Assembly (NCBI RefSeq): GCF_006443685.1
Contig: NZ_VFYP01000001.1
Span: 868,001 to 932,000, forward strand
DNA from: Rhizobium glycinendophyticum
Lineage (GTDB): Bacteria; Pseudomonadota; Alphaproteobacteria; Rhizobiales; Rhizobiaceae
Direction: 5' to 3'
Length of the DNA: 64,000 bases
Position 1 is the stretch's first letter. Every line of letters begins with the position of its first letter. The notes beneath the pieces are model-generated. The model searched no databases. It saw only the letters and a list, made by a program, of their open reading frames with translations, and had not been told where the DNA came from. The translations under genes and the position numbers were made by a program. Below are positions 8,389-17,751 of this stretch, piece by piece.

Positions 8389-9126
8389 ATGACCGATCTG
8401 GATCCGTCCGTAACTGAACGCATCGGAGACCTCGTGGTCGAGGTCAAAAGCTTCAAGACCCAGTTCGACGTGTTCCGCTTCATGAAGCGTGTGACGGAAC
8501 TGTTTGGCGCCCGTTGTTTCATGGTCCTCAACATGCCGGGTCCGACGACGCGGGATCTGGGCAGCAGTTCGATCATCACCAACTGGCCCTCCGACCTTCT
8601 GACGGAGTTCGATCAAGTTTCGCTTCTGTCGGACAGCCCGGTGCTGGCCCATCTGCGCCGCGCCTCCATCCCGTTCCGCTACGACGTCGATGACAACGCG
8701 CTGCTGCGCGATCCGCGCTCCGCGGAAGTGTCGAAGTCGCTCTTCAAGCGCTTCCGGATGAATCGCGGCGCGTATTTCCCGGTGCATGATGCAAGTGGTG
8801 CCCGTGGGGCGGTGTCCTTCAATGGTGATCGCGAGCCTTTCACCAATAACGAGATGATGGAACTGACCTATCTCTCGATCCACGTCTTCAACCGCCTGGC
8901 GGAGATCCGCGAGCTTGATAGCCGCAACAGCGACATGCTGACGGAGCGGGAACTGGATTGCCTGAACTGGACGGCTGCCGGTAAGACCAGCGTCGAGATC
9001 GCCGAAATCCTGACCCTGTCGGAGCACACCATCAACCACTACCTCAATCGTGCGACCAAAAAGCTTGATGCCGTCAACCGCACCCAGGCCGTGGCCAAGG
9101 CGTTGAGGCTCGGCCTGATCAAGTAG
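8389..9126 (+). CDS. LuxR-family transcriptional regulator with autoinducer-binding-like domain
   Basis: A 245-residue LuxR-type protein. The N-terminal two thirds resemble the autoinducer-binding fold. The C-terminal GerE-type helix-turn-helix is clear (LTERELDCLNWTAAGKTSVE, then ILTLSEHTINHYL). The usual Asp-Pro pair of the acyl-homoserine-lactone pocket appears as SDSP and the neighbouring aromatic positions differ, and no luxI synthase is present, so it is an orphan regulator with unknown ligand. A GTG at 8335 would add 18 residues with no similarity to the family; ATG 8389 is preferred. Confidence 0.9.
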   Translation: MTDLDPSVTERIGDLVVEVKSFKTQFDVFRFMKRVTELFGARCFMVLNMPGPTTRDLGSSSIITNWPSDLLTEFDQVSLLSDSPVLAHLRRASIPFRYDVDDNALLRDPRSAEVSKSLFKRFRMNRGAYFPVHDASGARGAVSFNGDREPFTNNEMMELTYLSIHVFNRLAEIRELDSRNSDMLTERELDCLNWTAAGKTSVEIAEILTLSEHTINHYLNRATKKLDAVNRTQAVAKALRLGLIK

Positions 9127-9256
9127 TCTAACGGTCTGTCGCTTTTTTGTGCGCACTCTTGGCGGCCGCCTAGATTACCGGCAGTTTCGCCCCCAGTTGA
9201 CACTTTCTTTTCGTTCTTTGCCTCGACGGACGCCGCATATCTGCCGTTCAGCGAGT

Positions 9257-9272
9257 TGGCACGCTTCCTGCA
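9257..9272 (+). promoter_or_regulatory. Sigma54 (RpoN) -24/-12 promoter
   Basis: TGGCACG-CTTC-CTGCA matches the RpoN consensus TGGCACG-N4-TTGCW with one mismatch and correct GG-to-GC spacing. Transcription would start near 9283. No activator site was identified upstream. Confidence 0.6.
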
Positions 9273-9282
9273 TCGTTTCATT

Positions 9283-9371
9283 CAGTCCAGAGGGGACGCT
9301 GCATGGCGCCCATAAAAGGGTGCTGCAAGGACAAGCCGCCGCGGGGAACTCATACCCGACGGCGGCTTTCC
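9283..9371 (+). ncRNA. Candidate small RNA, about 85-90 nt
   Basis: This is inferred from a sigma54-type promoter (9257-9272) and an intrinsic-terminator-like hairpin (9333-9368) with little between them. A first hairpin forms from GCGCCC-ATAAAA-GGGTGC around 9306-9323. The only frame in it (ATG 9303) runs through the terminator hairpin and encodes an Arg/Pro-rich sequence unlike a protein family. An alternative is a long untranslated leader of the mrp gene. The rest of the 9127-9481 gap shows no gene. Confidence 0.45.
9333..9371 (+). terminator. Intrinsic terminator-like hairpin
   Basis: Perfect 9-bp stem AAGCCGCCG/CGGCGGCTT with an 18-base loop, followed by TCCTG after the stem's TT. It lies 200 bases after the LuxR stop codon and 115 bases before mrp. 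Confidence 0.6.
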
Positions 9372-9481
9372 TGCTTAATCGAGCCTGGAGAACGTGTCGC
9401 AGAGCCCATCCGTATTTGCGGTTGGCGAAGGCGCAGCACTCCATTATCTAGTCCGCAGCAGAATGCAGCGGAAAGAGGAAG

Positions 9482-10645
9482 ATGATGGCCGAGTTGACGC
9501 GCGACATGGTTCTGGAAGCGCTGGGGCGTGTTCGGGGGCCAGACCTCGACCGCAGCATCGTCGAGCTGAAGATGGTCTCCGACATCTTCATTTCCGATGG
9601 TAAGGTCTACTTCTCCATCAATGTACCAGCAGAACGGGCCCAGGAACTGGAGCCGCTGCGCCAGGCGGCCGAGCGCACCGTGAAGGCGCTTGCCGGCGTG
9701 AAGGGGGCCGTCGTTAGCCTGACCGCCGAGCGCAAGCAGGGTTCTGCTCCCCCGCCTCCACGCCCCTCGGCTGCGGCCCCCGCCCATTCCCATGGACATT
9801 CCCACGCACCGGCTGCGGCCCCCTCCGGCACCCAGCGGTCGAAGGCAGGTGTACCCGGCATCGGCGCGATCATCGCCGTCGCGTCGGGCAAGGGCGGCGT
9901 CGGAAAGTCAACGACGGCGGTCAATCTGGCACTGGCGCTCAAGGCCAATGGCCTGCGCGTCGGCATCCTCGATGCCGATGTTTACGGCCCCTCGATGCCG
10001 CGCCTGCTCGGCATCACGGGACGGCCGCAGCAGATCGAAAACCGCATCATCGTTCCGATGGAGAATTTCGGCATCAAGGTGATGTCGATGGGCTTCCTGG
10101 TGGACGAGGGGACAGCCATGATCTGGCGCGGCCCCATGGTTCAGTCCGCCCTCATGCAGATGCTGCGGGAAGTCGCCTGGGGTGATCTCGACGTTCTGGT
10201 CGTTGACATGCCGCCCGGCACAGGCGACGCCCAGCTGACCATGGCCCAGCAGGTTCCGCTGTCGGGGGCCGTTATCGTCTCCACCCCGCAGGATCTGGCT
10301 CTGATCGATGCCCGCAAGGGCCTCAACATGTTCAACAAGGTCGAAGTGCCCGTGCTCGGCATCATCGAGAACATGAGCTATTTCATCGCCCCGGATACCG
10401 GCAATCGCTACGATATCTTCGGCCATGGAGGCGCCCGCGCCGAAGCTGAAACGATCGGCGTGCCCTTCCTCGGCGAGGTACCGCTCACCATCTCCATCCG
10501 CGAGAATTCCGATGCCGGCACCCCCGTCGTGGTCGCGGAACCGGACAGCCCGCAGACGGCCGTCTACCTGTCGATTGCCGAAAAGGTCTGGGCCGAGGTC
10601 AAGGCGCGCTCCGGCCGCGCGGCGCCCGCCATCGTCTTTGAATGA
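9482..10645 (+). CDS. Mrp/NBP35-type iron-sulfur carrier ATPase (ApbC family)
   Basis: A 387-residue Mrp protein. A MIP18/DUF59 domain (about 1-80) is followed by a Pro/Ala/His-rich linker and a ParA-type ATPase with the deviant Walker A ASGKGGVGKST, then DMPPGTGD. The family loads iron-sulfur clusters onto target proteins. The CxxC usually found after ENMSYF is absent; the segment reads IAPDTGNRYD, which I recall in other rhizobia, so cluster binding at that site is doubtful. ATG codons stand at 9482 and 9485 directly after AGAGGAAG; either could be used. Confidence 0.93.
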   Translation: MMAELTRDMVLEALGRVRGPDLDRSIVELKMVSDIFISDGKVYFSINVPAERAQELEPLRQAAERTVKALAGVKGAVVSLTAERKQGSAPPPPRPSAAAPAHSHGHSHAPAAAPSGTQRSKAGVPGIGAIIAVASGKGGVGKSTTAVNLALALKANGLRVGILDADVYGPSMPRLLGITGRPQQIENRIIVPMENFGIKVMSMGFLVDEGTAMIWRGPMVQSALMQMLREVAWGDLDVLVVDMPPGTGDAQLTMAQQVPLSGAVIVSTPQDLALIDARKGLNMFNKVEVPVLGIIENMSYFIAPDTGNRYDIFGHGGARAEAETIGVPFLGEVPLTISIRENSDAGTPVVVAEPDSPQTAVYLSIAEKVWAEVKARSGRAAPAIVFE

Positions 10646-10795
10646 GGCTTGAAAACAGGCGGTGATGCGTCGTTTTTGCGGAGCAGCCGTGCAAATGACG
10701 CATTTCCCGCCGCGTGATTCGTCTTGGCTTTATCAGCGGACTGTGATTGTGTCCCCGCCCACAGTCACCGAGGCGACCATGAGAGCGACCTGTCC

Positions 10796-11773
10796 TTGAT
10801 CAGGGCCTATAGAACAGACGGCAGCGCCGAAATTCTCGGCCCCCAGTCCGCCAAAGACCACATATCTCCCGACATCATCTGGATCGACCTCATTAGCCCG
10901 AGTGTCGAGGAAGAGGAATATGTCGAGCGATCGATCGGCATTCCGTTGCCGACCCGGGAGGAGTTGAAGGACATCGAACCTTCCAGCCGCCTCTATCTGG
11001 AGAACGACGCGGTCTACATGACGGCCTCGCTCATCTACAAGGCCGATACTCCTCTGCCGCAACTGACCGACATCGCCTTCATTCTGCATGACAACCGGCT
11101 GATCACCATCCGCTATGCGGAGCCGAAATCCTTCGCCTTGTTCAGCGCCAGCCTCCTCAGGCTCAACGGACAGTGCAAATCGGGCGCCGCGCTGCTCGGC
11201 AGCCTGCTTGAGACGGTTGCCGACCGCACGGCGGAAATTCTCGAAACGCTGGCAGCTCGACTCGATACGCTGTCGGTCGCCGTCTTCGTCGATCGCAAGG
11301 CTGCCAAGCGGCGCCCGCCGCGCTTTCTCGAAGACAAGCTGCTCGACATTGCCGCGCACCATCAACTGGTCAGCAAGGTCCGCGACAGTCTCGTCTCCCT
11401 CTCCCGTCTGGTTACCTTCCTCAGCTCCCAGTCGGTCATTCGGTCGGATACGCTGGCGAATGAACTCTGCACCATTGTTGCCCGCGACATCCAGTCGCTG
11501 GCGGAGCATGCTGCATTCGTCGGCAACAATATTACATTCATGCTCGATGCCTCGCTCGGCCTGATCAGTGTCGAGCAAAATGCCATCATCAAGATCTTCT
11601 CGATTGCGTCCGTGGTGTTCCTGCCGCCAACGCTCGTCGCGTCGATCTACGGCATGAATTTCCGGATCATGCCGGAGCTGGACTGGAGCTTCGGGTATCC
11701 CGTGGCGTTGGTCGCCATGCTGGTCTCGGCAGTAATACCCTTCTTGTTTTTCCGTTGGAAAGGCTGGCTCTGA
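10796..11773 (+). CDS. corA: CorA-family magnesium/cobalt transporter
   Basis: About 325 residues, close to E. coli CorA (316). A long cytoplasmic domain is followed by two C-terminal membrane helices; the signature YGMNF closes the first at about residue 291-295. The start is uncertain: no ATG lies in frame, and I chose TTG 10796 (giving MIRAYRTDG...), where similarity to the family begins. A TTG at 10724 would add 24 residues unlike CorA. Kup follows 15 bases after the stop, so the two cation transporters may be co-transcribed. Confidence 0.9.
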   Translation: MIRAYRTDGSAEILGPQSAKDHISPDIIWIDLISPSVEEEEYVERSIGIPLPTREELKDIEPSSRLYLENDAVYMTASLIYKADTPLPQLTDIAFILHDNRLITIRYAEPKSFALFSASLLRLNGQCKSGAALLGSLLETVADRTAEILETLAARLDTLSVAVFVDRKAAKRRPPRFLEDKLLDIAAHHQLVSKVRDSLVSLSRLVTFLSSQSVIRSDTLANELCTIVARDIQSLAEHAAFVGNNITFMLDASLGLISVEQNAIIKIFSIASVVFLPPTLVASIYGMNFRIMPELDWSFGYPVALVAMLVSAVIPFLFFRWKGWL

Positions 11774-11788
11774 CGAGCCTGTAGTCTC

Positions 11789-13690
11789 ATGCAACACAGC
11801 GAAACCCAGTCGGTGACTGGTCCCAAGGATTTGCGCAGCCTGTTGGTGCTTGCGCTCGGCTCCGTCGGCGTCGTCTATGGCGACATCGGCACCAGCCCGC
11901 TTTATGCGTTCCGCGAGGCACTGAAGCCGATCGGCGCCGACGGCATCACCCGCGTCGAGATCATCGGCCTTATCTCGCTGATGATCTGGGCACTGACGAT
12001 CATCGTCACCCTGAAATACGTTCTCTTCCTACTGCGCGCCGACAATGACGGCGAAGGCGGCACGCTTTCGCTGCTGGCACTGCTGTCGAAGACCGCGAAC
12101 GGCCATGGCAAGATCCTCATGGTGTTGGGTTTGGTCGGAGCCGCGCTTTTCCTCGGTGATTCCATGATCACCCCCGCGCTTTCCGTTCTCTCGGCGGTCG
12201 AGGGCCTCAAGCTTGTTGCCCCCAGCATGTCGGAATTCATTCTGCCGATCTCGATCGTCATCCTGATCGGTTTGTTTACCGTTCAATCGCGTGGCACTGG
12301 CGCGGTGGCGCGTTATTTCGGGCCGATTACCGCCGTCTGGTTCATCGTTATGGCTGCGGGCGGGATTGCCCACATCTCCGACGATCCGGGCATCTTTGCT
12401 GCATTCAATCCATGGTATGCGATCAGCTTCATGCTGCGGGAGGGCTTCCTGGGCATCGTCGTGCTGGGTGCCGTGTTCCTGACGGTGACCGGCGCCGAAG
12501 CGCTCTATGCCGACCTTGGCCATTTCGGCCGCCGCCCCATCCAGTGGGCCTGGTTCCTGCTGGTCTTCCCGGCGCTCGTGCTGAATTATCTTGGTCAGGG
12601 CGCGCTCGTCCTGCACAACCCAGCCGCTGCCTCCGATCCCTTTTTCCTGATGTTCCCCTCCTGGGCGCTGTTGCCGATCGTCATCCTCGCCACGTTTGCG
12701 ACAATCATCGCCAGCCAGGCTGTCATCACAGGTGCCTTCTCGCTGGTGCGCCAGGCAATCCATCTCGGCTTCCTGCCGCGTATGCAGATCCTGTTCACAT
12801 CCGAGACGCAAACGGGTCAGATCTACCTGCCATCCGTCAATACGCTTCTGCTCTTCGGTGTGATCGCGCTTGTCCTTCTCTTCAAGAGCTCGGAAGGCCT
12901 TGCCACCGCCTACGGTATCTCCGTCACCGGCGCCATGGTGGTCACCACGATCATGGCCTTCGAATTCGTCCGCAAGAAATGGCAGTGGAGCTTTGCCCTG
13001 GCGGTCACGGTACTGACGCCCCTGCTCGTGCTGGAACTGGTGTTCCTCGGCGCCAATCTGCTCAAGATCCATGATGGCGGTTATGTGCCGGTGCTGTTTG
13101 CCGCAGGCTTCACCATCGTCATGTGGACCTGGCGCCGCGGAACCGCGATCATCTTCCAGAAGACCCGCCGCGACGATATTCCCCTCGAAGCCTTCATCGG
13201 CATGATCGAGAAGAAGGGGGACCACGGTCCGGCCTGTGTCTCGGGAACGGCGATCTTCCTGACCAGCGATCCGACGCGCGCGCCGGCAGCGCTGATGCAC
13301 AATCTCAAGCACAACCACGTCATCCACGAACGCAACATCATCCTGACGATCCGCACCATTGGCCGTCCGCGCGTCACGGATGAACAGCGCTTCGAGGTCG
13401 AGGAACTGTCGGAACGGTTCTCGCGCGTGGAAATCCGCTTCGGCTTCATGGAGACCCAGAACGTTTCGAAGACCCTGGCCAGCCTGCGCCGCGGCGGACT
13501 GAAGTTCGACATCATGTCGACCTCCTTCTACCTCGGACGCCGCAAGCTCGTGCCCGGCAAATCCATGGGCATGCCCCACTGGCAGGACCGCCTCTACATC
13601 GCCCTTGCCGACCTCGCCGCCGACCCGTCCGACTACTTCCGCCTCCCGGCCAACCGCGTGGTGGAACTGGGCTCGCATGTGATCATCTGA
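11789..13690 (+). CDS. kup: Low-affinity potassium transporter Kup
   Basis: A 633-residue KUP/HAK/KT potassium uptake protein of full length. The signature [17 protein letters not shown] is at about residues 32-48. About twelve membrane helices follow, then a C-terminal cytoplasmic part ([15 protein letters not shown], then [19 protein letters not shown]). It imports K+ with H+. It lies directly behind corA and is closed by a strong intrinsic terminator. Rhizobia often carry more than one kup gene, so a paralogue elsewhere is possible. Confidence 0.96.
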   Translation: MQHSETQSVTGPKDLRSLLVLALGSVGVVYGDIGTSPLYAFREALKPIGADGITRVEIIGLISLMIWALTIIVTLKYVLFLLRADNDGEGGTLSLLALLSKTANGHGKILMVLGLVGAALFLGDSMITPALSVLSAVEGLKLVAPSMSEFILPISIVILIGLFTVQSRGTGAVARYFGPITAVWFIVMAAGGIAHISDDPGIFAAFNPWYAISFMLREGFLGIVVLGAVFLTVTGAEALYADLGHFGRRPIQWAWFLLVFPALVLNYLGQGALVLHNPAAASDPFFLMFPSWALLPIVILATFATIIASQAVITGAFSLVRQAIHLGFLPRMQILFTSETQTGQIYLPSVNTLLLFGVIALVLLFKSSEGLATAYGISVTGAMVVTTIMAFEFVRKKWQWSFALAVTVLTPLLVLELVFLGANLLKIHDGGYVPVLFAAGFTIVMWTWRRGTAIIFQKTRRDDIPLEAFIGMIEKKGDHGPACVSGTAIFLTSDPTRAPAALMHNLKHNHVIHERNIILTIRTIGRPRVTDEQRFEVEELSERFSRVEIRFGFMETQNVSKTLASLRRGGLKFDIMSTSFYLGRRKLVPGKSMGMPHWQDRLYIALADLAADPSDYFRLPANRVVELGSHVII

Positions 13691-13717
13691 TCGGTCTTCG
13701 TTCCTGCAAAAGACAAG

Positions 13718-13746
13718 AAGCCGTCGGGGCCACCCGGCGGCTTTTT
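13718..13746 (+). terminator. Intrinsic terminator after kup
   Basis: Stem AAGCCGTCGGG/CCCGGCGGCTT (11 bp, one G-U) with a 4-base loop, then TTT. It lies 28 bases after the kup stop. Confidence 0.85.
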
Positions 13747-13785
13747 GCGTCTGGATAATGCGCTTCGTCCCGGCCCGCGTTCATC

Positions 13786-13808
13786 GTTAACCATCCATCA
13801 AGGTTAAC
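13786..13808. promoter_or_regulatory. Paired GTTAAC sites, possible CtrA half-sites
   Basis: GTTAACCAT at 13786-13794 and GTTAAC at 13803-13808 lie 60-80 bases above the cell-wall hydrolase start. TTAACCAT is a known CtrA motif in Caulobacter; the spacing is not that of the full TTAA-N7-TTAA site, so this is weak. Confidence 0.35.
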
Positions 13809-13865
13809 GAGAGATAGTTTGCTAATGGAGTTCCCGTCGCTTCCGCGTAGTGTTGGAGTTTGGCC

Positions 13866-15038
13866 TTGCGTCTCTCGTTGCGTCCTTCGAAGAAGGCCCT
13901 GTCTCGCATGGAGACCTGGGCTTCTCCCCTGGTGTTCGGCCTCGCATCCTGGCTGATCTTCCCAACCGTTGCCGCTCAGGCCGATATGGCCGGCATGCTG
14001 GCGGGTCTCGATCGTGGTGCCAGCAACTGGCGCATGGTTCTGACGGCCTCGCCCGCCGGTTCGATCCACGCCGCGAGTTTGTCCTTCCCCGGCGAACAGT
14101 CCGAAAGTCTCCAGGCAGGAACCGGTCTGGTGCTCCCCGACGGCCGCCGCATTGCCTTCGATGGCGGCAAGGCCGATCCTGATGCTCTGCCGGACGAAAT
14201 GCGCGTGACGCGTGATCTGAAGAAGGGCAGGGTGGTCGCGGTAGAGCCCATGTTGCCGCCGCGCGCCTTTTCTGCCGGATCGATCCTGCAGCGCACCAGT
14301 TTTCTTCTCGATCCGAAGGTCAACGCGCCCGCCGCTTTTGCGCGTGAGGATCGCAAGACAAAGCCGGTGGAGCTCGCAAGCTTCTACTTCAAGCGCGAAG
14401 CCCGGCCGGCCGATGCGGCCATGCCCGCCATGATCGCAGATCTCGTCACGAACACGACACCGGACGTGCTGGCGACCGCCTACGCGCCGCCGGCGCCGGA
14501 CTATGCCAGCGTCTCACCCTTCGATTCGATCCTCGCCGACAAGGATGAGAGTGCCGGGCGCTTCATTCCCGATATCGGCCCGCAGGATCATGCCTGGGCG
14601 GCGACGCCGCTGCCGGCAACCGTCTTTTCCGCCAAGGAGCAGAAGTGCCTGGCTGAAGGGATCTATTTCGAGGCGCGCGGAGAATCGGTGAAAGGCCAGG
14701 CAGCGGTCGCCCAGGTCATTCTCAACCGGGTTCGCAATCCCTACTATCCCAATTCGATCTGTGGCGTCGTCTACCAGAATGAAGACCTGCGCAATCGCTG
14801 CCAGTTCTCCTTCGCCTGCGACCGCATCCCGGATCTGGTCACCTCGCCGCGCCACTGGAAGATCGCCAAGGAGATCGCCATGGCAGTGACCGCCGGCAAG
14901 ATCTGGTTCAAGGACGTCGGCTCGGCCACCCACTATCACGCCACCTATGTCCGGCCGAACTGGGCGCCGACGATGAAGCGGGTGGAAAAGATCGGCAAAC
15001 ACATCTTCTACCGCACCTATGGCGGCGGCTGGAGCTGA
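13866..15038 (+). CDS. Cell wall hydrolase, SleB-like (Hydrolase_2)
   Basis: About 390 residues with an N-terminal hydrophobic segment (VFGLASWLIFPTVAAQA), so it is exported or membrane-anchored. The C-terminal 130 residues form a SleB-type peptidoglycan hydrolase domain: CLAEGIYFEARGESVKGQAA, VILNRVRNP, then CQFSFACD. The family cleaves the glycan backbone (lytic transglycosylase type). I chose TTG 13866 because GGAG (13854-13857) sits 8 bases upstream; TTG 13860 is too close to it and ATG 13908 would trim the N-terminus. GTTAAC sites upstream hint at cell-cycle control. Confidence 0.88.
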   Translation: MRLSLRPSKKALSRMETWASPLVFGLASWLIFPTVAAQADMAGMLAGLDRGASNWRMVLTASPAGSIHAASLSFPGEQSESLQAGTGLVLPDGRRIAFDGGKADPDALPDEMRVTRDLKKGRVVAVEPMLPPRAFSAGSILQRTSFLLDPKVNAPAAFAREDRKTKPVELASFYFKREARPADAAMPAMIADLVTNTTPDVLATAYAPPAPDYASVSPFDSILADKDESAGRFIPDIGPQDHAWAATPLPATVFSAKEQKCLAEGIYFEARGESVKGQAAVAQVILNRVRNPYYPNSICGVVYQNEDLRNRCQFSFACDRIPDLVTSPRHWKIAKEIAMAVTAGKIWFKDVGSATHYHATYVRPNWAPTMKRVEKIGKHIFYRTYGGGWS

Positions 15039-15040
15039 GG

Positions 15041-15235
15041 CTATCGCAGCCGCGATAGCCACCCGCTAAACAGCGGCACGATCAGGAATGACAAGAGATA
15101 GGTGACGGGGACCGCGAACAGGATCGGGATCAAGGGGCCGAGATTACTCTCAGGCCACAAGGTGAGCCCGATCTCAACGCCGATCCACCAGCCCAGCACG
15201 AGGCTGATCACGATACGCATGAAGAACCGCGCCAT
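15041..15235 (-). CDS. Small two-helix membrane protein, unknown function
   Basis: A 64-residue protein with two hydrophobic stretches (about 7-25 and 33-55) and a charged C-terminus (SGWLSRLR). It is convergent with the cell-wall hydrolase and its stop lies only 3 bases from that gene's stop. The start ATG at 15235 has a good GAGGTG ribosome-binding site. The hydrophobic composition and good start support a real gene, but I recognise no family. Confidence 0.6.
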   Translation of the reverse strand: MARFFMRIVISLVLGWWIGVEIGLTLWPESNLGPLIPILFAVPVTYLLSFLIVPLFSGWLSRLR

Positions 15236-15481
15236 GCTTCACCTCGCCCCCGCTGAGAGCTCCAGCTTCCCCGTTCCCAAAAGAAAATGCAAGCGGCGAC
15301 GAGCCGGCCTTAAGGTCCGCTCGCCATGCGACTCCGTCTCTCGCCTTTCCACGGATTCCCGCCGACCGCCGCGACCAAGTGGCTCGATTTGTCTCTTATC
15401 ATCCGGCAGGAAACGCGGCATTACACTTAAGTCTATGATTTTTTTCGGTTAATTTGTGGTGTAACTTGCCCCTTCTATGCC

Positions 15482-15509
15482 TTGACTATGCGGGGCCTCA
15501 AAATTATGG
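15482..15509 (+). promoter_or_regulatory. Probable atp operon promoter
   Basis: TTGACT (15482-15487), a 16-base spacer and TTATGG (15504-15509), about 100 bases above atpI. The rest of the 15236-15481 gap shows no gene; it has an AT-rich patch near 15420-15465. Confidence 0.5.
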
Positions 15510-15612
15510 TGCGCCCGACTTCAAAGCGGGCCACAAGGGTTTGTCTCCGGCCGTTTCTGCATTCAATTCGGGCGCAAACGGCCCATCGAAGACGGAGCGG
15601 GCGTAGAGGATC

Positions 15613-15975
15613 ATGACGGATAACCGAGAAGAAAGTCTGGACGAACGTCGTCGACGATTGGCTGCGGAACTCGCACAGCGGGGTGTCGCGGACAAGACTG
15701 AGGAACGCGACGAGATCCGCGCCGAGGAAACCCGAAAGGGCTACGGTATGGCGATGAAGATCTCGAGTGAATTCATCTCGGCCGTCATCGTTGGTGCGAT
15801 CCTGGGCTATCTTTTTGACCACTTTGTGGGCACAGGTCCCTGGGGCATGATCGTGATGCTGCTCCTCGGTTTCTGTGCCGGCGTGTTGAACGTCATGCGG
15901 ACTGTCGGAATGGTGGCTTCGCCGCATCCCGCCGACCGCAGGATGGATTTAAAAGATAAGGGCGAAGACCTCTAA
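15613..15975 (+). CDS. atpI: F0F1 ATP synthase assembly protein AtpI
   Basis: A 120-residue small membrane protein with a charged N-terminus and two hydrophobic helices (about 52-72 and 77-97: [20 protein letters not shown] then [19 protein letters not shown]). AtpI helps assemble the c-ring and is first in the F0 operon of rhizobia. It precedes atpB by 55 bases. Confidence 0.9.
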   Translation: MTDNREESLDERRRRLAAELAQRGVADKTEERDEIRAEETRKGYGMAMKISSEFISAVIVGAILGYLFDHFVGTGPWGMIVMLLLGFCAGVLNVMRTVGMVASPHPADRRMDLKDKGEDL

Positions 15976-16030
15976 GGTCATTGCAGGACGGAAGTGTCCG
16001 CCTCTGGCGGCAAAAGCGAAAGAGCAGAAC

Positions 16031-16783
16031 GTGTCGAACGATCCTACTCATCAGTTCCTGGTTCAGAAGATTGTGCCGATCGAAATTGGCGGAATTGATT
16101 TTTCGTTCACAAACGCATCGCTCTTTATGGTCGCAACCGTCGCTGTTGCCGCCGGTTTCCTCTATTTCTCTACGGCCAATCGCGGCCTGATCCCGACACG
16201 CATGCAGTCGGTCGCCGAGATGTCTTACGAGTTCATCGCCTCGATGCTCCGGGAAGGGGCGGGAAGCCACGGGATGAAGTTCTTCCCCATGGTCTTCTCG
16301 CTGTTCATGTTCATCCTGACGGCAAACCTTCTCGGCATGATGCCGTACTTCTTCACGATCACCAGTCAGATCGTCGTGACTTTTGCGCTCGCGCTCTTCG
16401 TCATTGGCACCGTTGTGGTCTATGGCTTCTACAAGCATGGCTTCCACTTCCTGCAGATCTTCGTGCCGAGCGGTGTTCCCGGCGCGCTTCTGCCACTGGT
16501 CATCATGATCGAAGTCATTTCGTTCCTGTCGCGTCCGATCTCGCTCTCCGTGCGTCTGTTCGCCAACATGCTGGCCGGACACATCACGCTCAAGGTTTTC
16601 GCAGGCTTCGTCACCTCGCTCAGCGCACTTGGCGCGCTCGGCATCGGCGGTGCGATCCTGCCCCTTCTCATGACCGTCGCCCTGACGGGTCTCGAGTTCC
16701 TCGTCGCCTTCCTCCAGGCTTACGTTTTTGCGGTGCTGACTTGCATGTACCTCAACGACGCAATACACCCCGGCGGGCACTAA
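16031..16783 (+). CDS. atpB: F0F1 ATP synthase subunit a
   Basis: A 250-residue integral membrane subunit that forms the proton half-channels against the c-ring. The essential arginine is in [14 protein letters not shown], and the conserved Gln/Glu region near the C-terminus ([19 protein letters not shown]) is intact. Start GTG 16031 is read from the [21 protein letters not shown]-terminus expected of rhizobial AtpB. It is second in the operon. Confidence 0.96.
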   Translation: MSNDPTHQFLVQKIVPIEIGGIDFSFTNASLFMVATVAVAAGFLYFSTANRGLIPTRMQSVAEMSYEFIASMLREGAGSHGMKFFPMVFSLFMFILTANLLGMMPYFFTITSQIVVTFALALFVIGTVVVYGFYKHGFHFLQIFVPSGVPGALLPLVIMIEVISFLSRPISLSVRLFANMLAGHITLKVFAGFVTSLSALGALGIGGAILPLLMTVALTGLEFLVAFLQAYVFAVLTCMYLNDAIHPGGH

Positions 16784-16851
16784 GGATCACCGACATCGGC
16801 GCTGTCGCGCCAGTCAATAGCCGCAAACAACCATCTCGAAGGAGTTCATTC

Positions 16852-17079
16852 ATGGAAGCGGAAGCAGCAAAGTACATCGGCGCAGGTCTGGCTTGCTTTG
16901 GCATGGCCGGCACGGCTCTCGGCCTCGGCAACATCTTCGGCAACTACCTGTCGGGCGCTCTGCGCAACCCGTCTGCCGCTGACAGCCAGTTCGGCCGTCT
17001 GGTATTCGGCTTCGCCGTCACGGAAGCTCTGGGCATCTTCTCGCTGCTCATCGCTCTCCTGCTCCTCTTCGCCGTCTAA
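16852..17079 (+). CDS. atpE: F0F1 ATP synthase subunit c
   Basis: A 75-residue proteolipid hairpin: two membrane helices joined by the polar loop RNPSA (residues 38-42), with the proton-carrying glutamate at E58 ([10 protein letters not shown]). ATG 16852 is preceded by AAGGAG with ideal spacing. Subunit c is needed in about ten copies per complex; the strong ribosome-binding site and a hairpin just after the gene fit selective high expression. Confidence 0.97.
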   Translation: MEAEAAKYIGAGLACFGMAGTALGLGNIFGNYLSGALRNPSAADSQFGRLVFGFAVTEALGIFSLLIALLLLFAV

Positions 17080-17096
17080 TACCGGCTTTGAGTCTG

Positions 17097-17129
17097 GGAT
17101 CACGGCGCGCCGCAGGGCAGCCGTGATCC
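17097..17129 (+). promoter_or_regulatory. Intergenic stem-loop after atpE
   Basis: Perfect 10-bp stem GGATCACGGC/GCCGTGATCC with a 13-base loop and no U-tract, between atpE and atpF'. It could protect the upstream message from 3' decay or partly terminate, raising subunit c over b/b'. Confidence 0.65.
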
Positions 17130-17158
17130 TGTGCATTTGAATACACCTGGAGGTGAGC

Positions 17159-17746
17159 ATGTTCGTGACCCCCGCCTATGCCGAAGAAGCGCCGGCAGAG
17201 GGCCAGATTAACACCGAGACCGGCGTCGCTCACGAAGAGCATGCTACCGGTGTGTTCCCGCCGTTTGATACCACCACCTTTGCCTCGCAGTTGCTGTGGC
17301 TGGTCATCACCTTCGGTCTCTTCTACATGCTCATGCAGAAGGTCATCGTACCGCGTGTCGGCAGCATTCTTGAGAATCGCCACGACCGCATCGCGCAGGA
17401 CCTCGATGAGGCCGCTCGCCTCAAGTCCGAGGCCGATGCCGCCATTGAAACATATGAGCGCGAACTGAGCGCAGCCAAGGCGAAAGCCGGCCAGATCGCT
17501 TCCGTCGCCCGCGACGAAGCCAAGGCAAAGGCTGACGCCGAACGCGCCAAGGTCGAAGCCGACCTTAACGCCAAGATCGCCGCCGCCGAAACTCGCATCG
17601 CCGAGATCAAGGCAAAGGCATTCGCTGAAGTTGACACGATCGCCATCGACACTGTTGGTTCGATCGTCGAGGAACTGATCGGTTCCAAGGCGACCGCTGC
17701 CGACATCAAGGCCGCCGTGTCCGGCGTCGCCAAGCAGGGAGCGTAA
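17159..17746 (+). CDS. atpG: F0F1 ATP synthase subunit b'
   Basis: About 195 residues. One membrane helix (about 45-62: [16 protein letters not shown]) is followed by a long Ala/Lys/Glu-rich coiled coil that makes up the peripheral stalk with subunit b. Alphaproteobacteria encode two b-type subunits, and this is the divergent one (often named atpF' or atpG). ATG 17159 has GGAGG five bases upstream; a GTG at 17153 overlaps that site and is less likely. Confidence 0.93.
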   Translation: MFVTPAYAEEAPAEGQINTETGVAHEEHATGVFPPFDTTTFASQLLWLVITFGLFYMLMQKVIVPRVGSILENRHDRIAQDLDEAARLKSEADAAIETYERELSAAKAKAGQIASVARDEAKAKADAERAKVEADLNAKIAAAETRIAEIKAKAFAEVDTIAIDTVGSIVEELIGSKATAADIKAAVSGVAKQGA

Positions 17747-17751
17747 GCAAC

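Noticed and set aside
9303..9485. A 60-codon protein gene between luxR and mrp
   Set aside because: It reads through a hairpin terminator, is Arg/Pro-rich without family features, and overlaps the mrp start; a non-coding RNA is the better reading.
12029..13678. Long open frame on the minus strand opposite kup (about 549 codons)
   Set aside because: Its composition is His/Asp/Gln/Gly/Arg-rich, as expected from the antisense of a GC-rich gene, and kup on the plus strand is certain.
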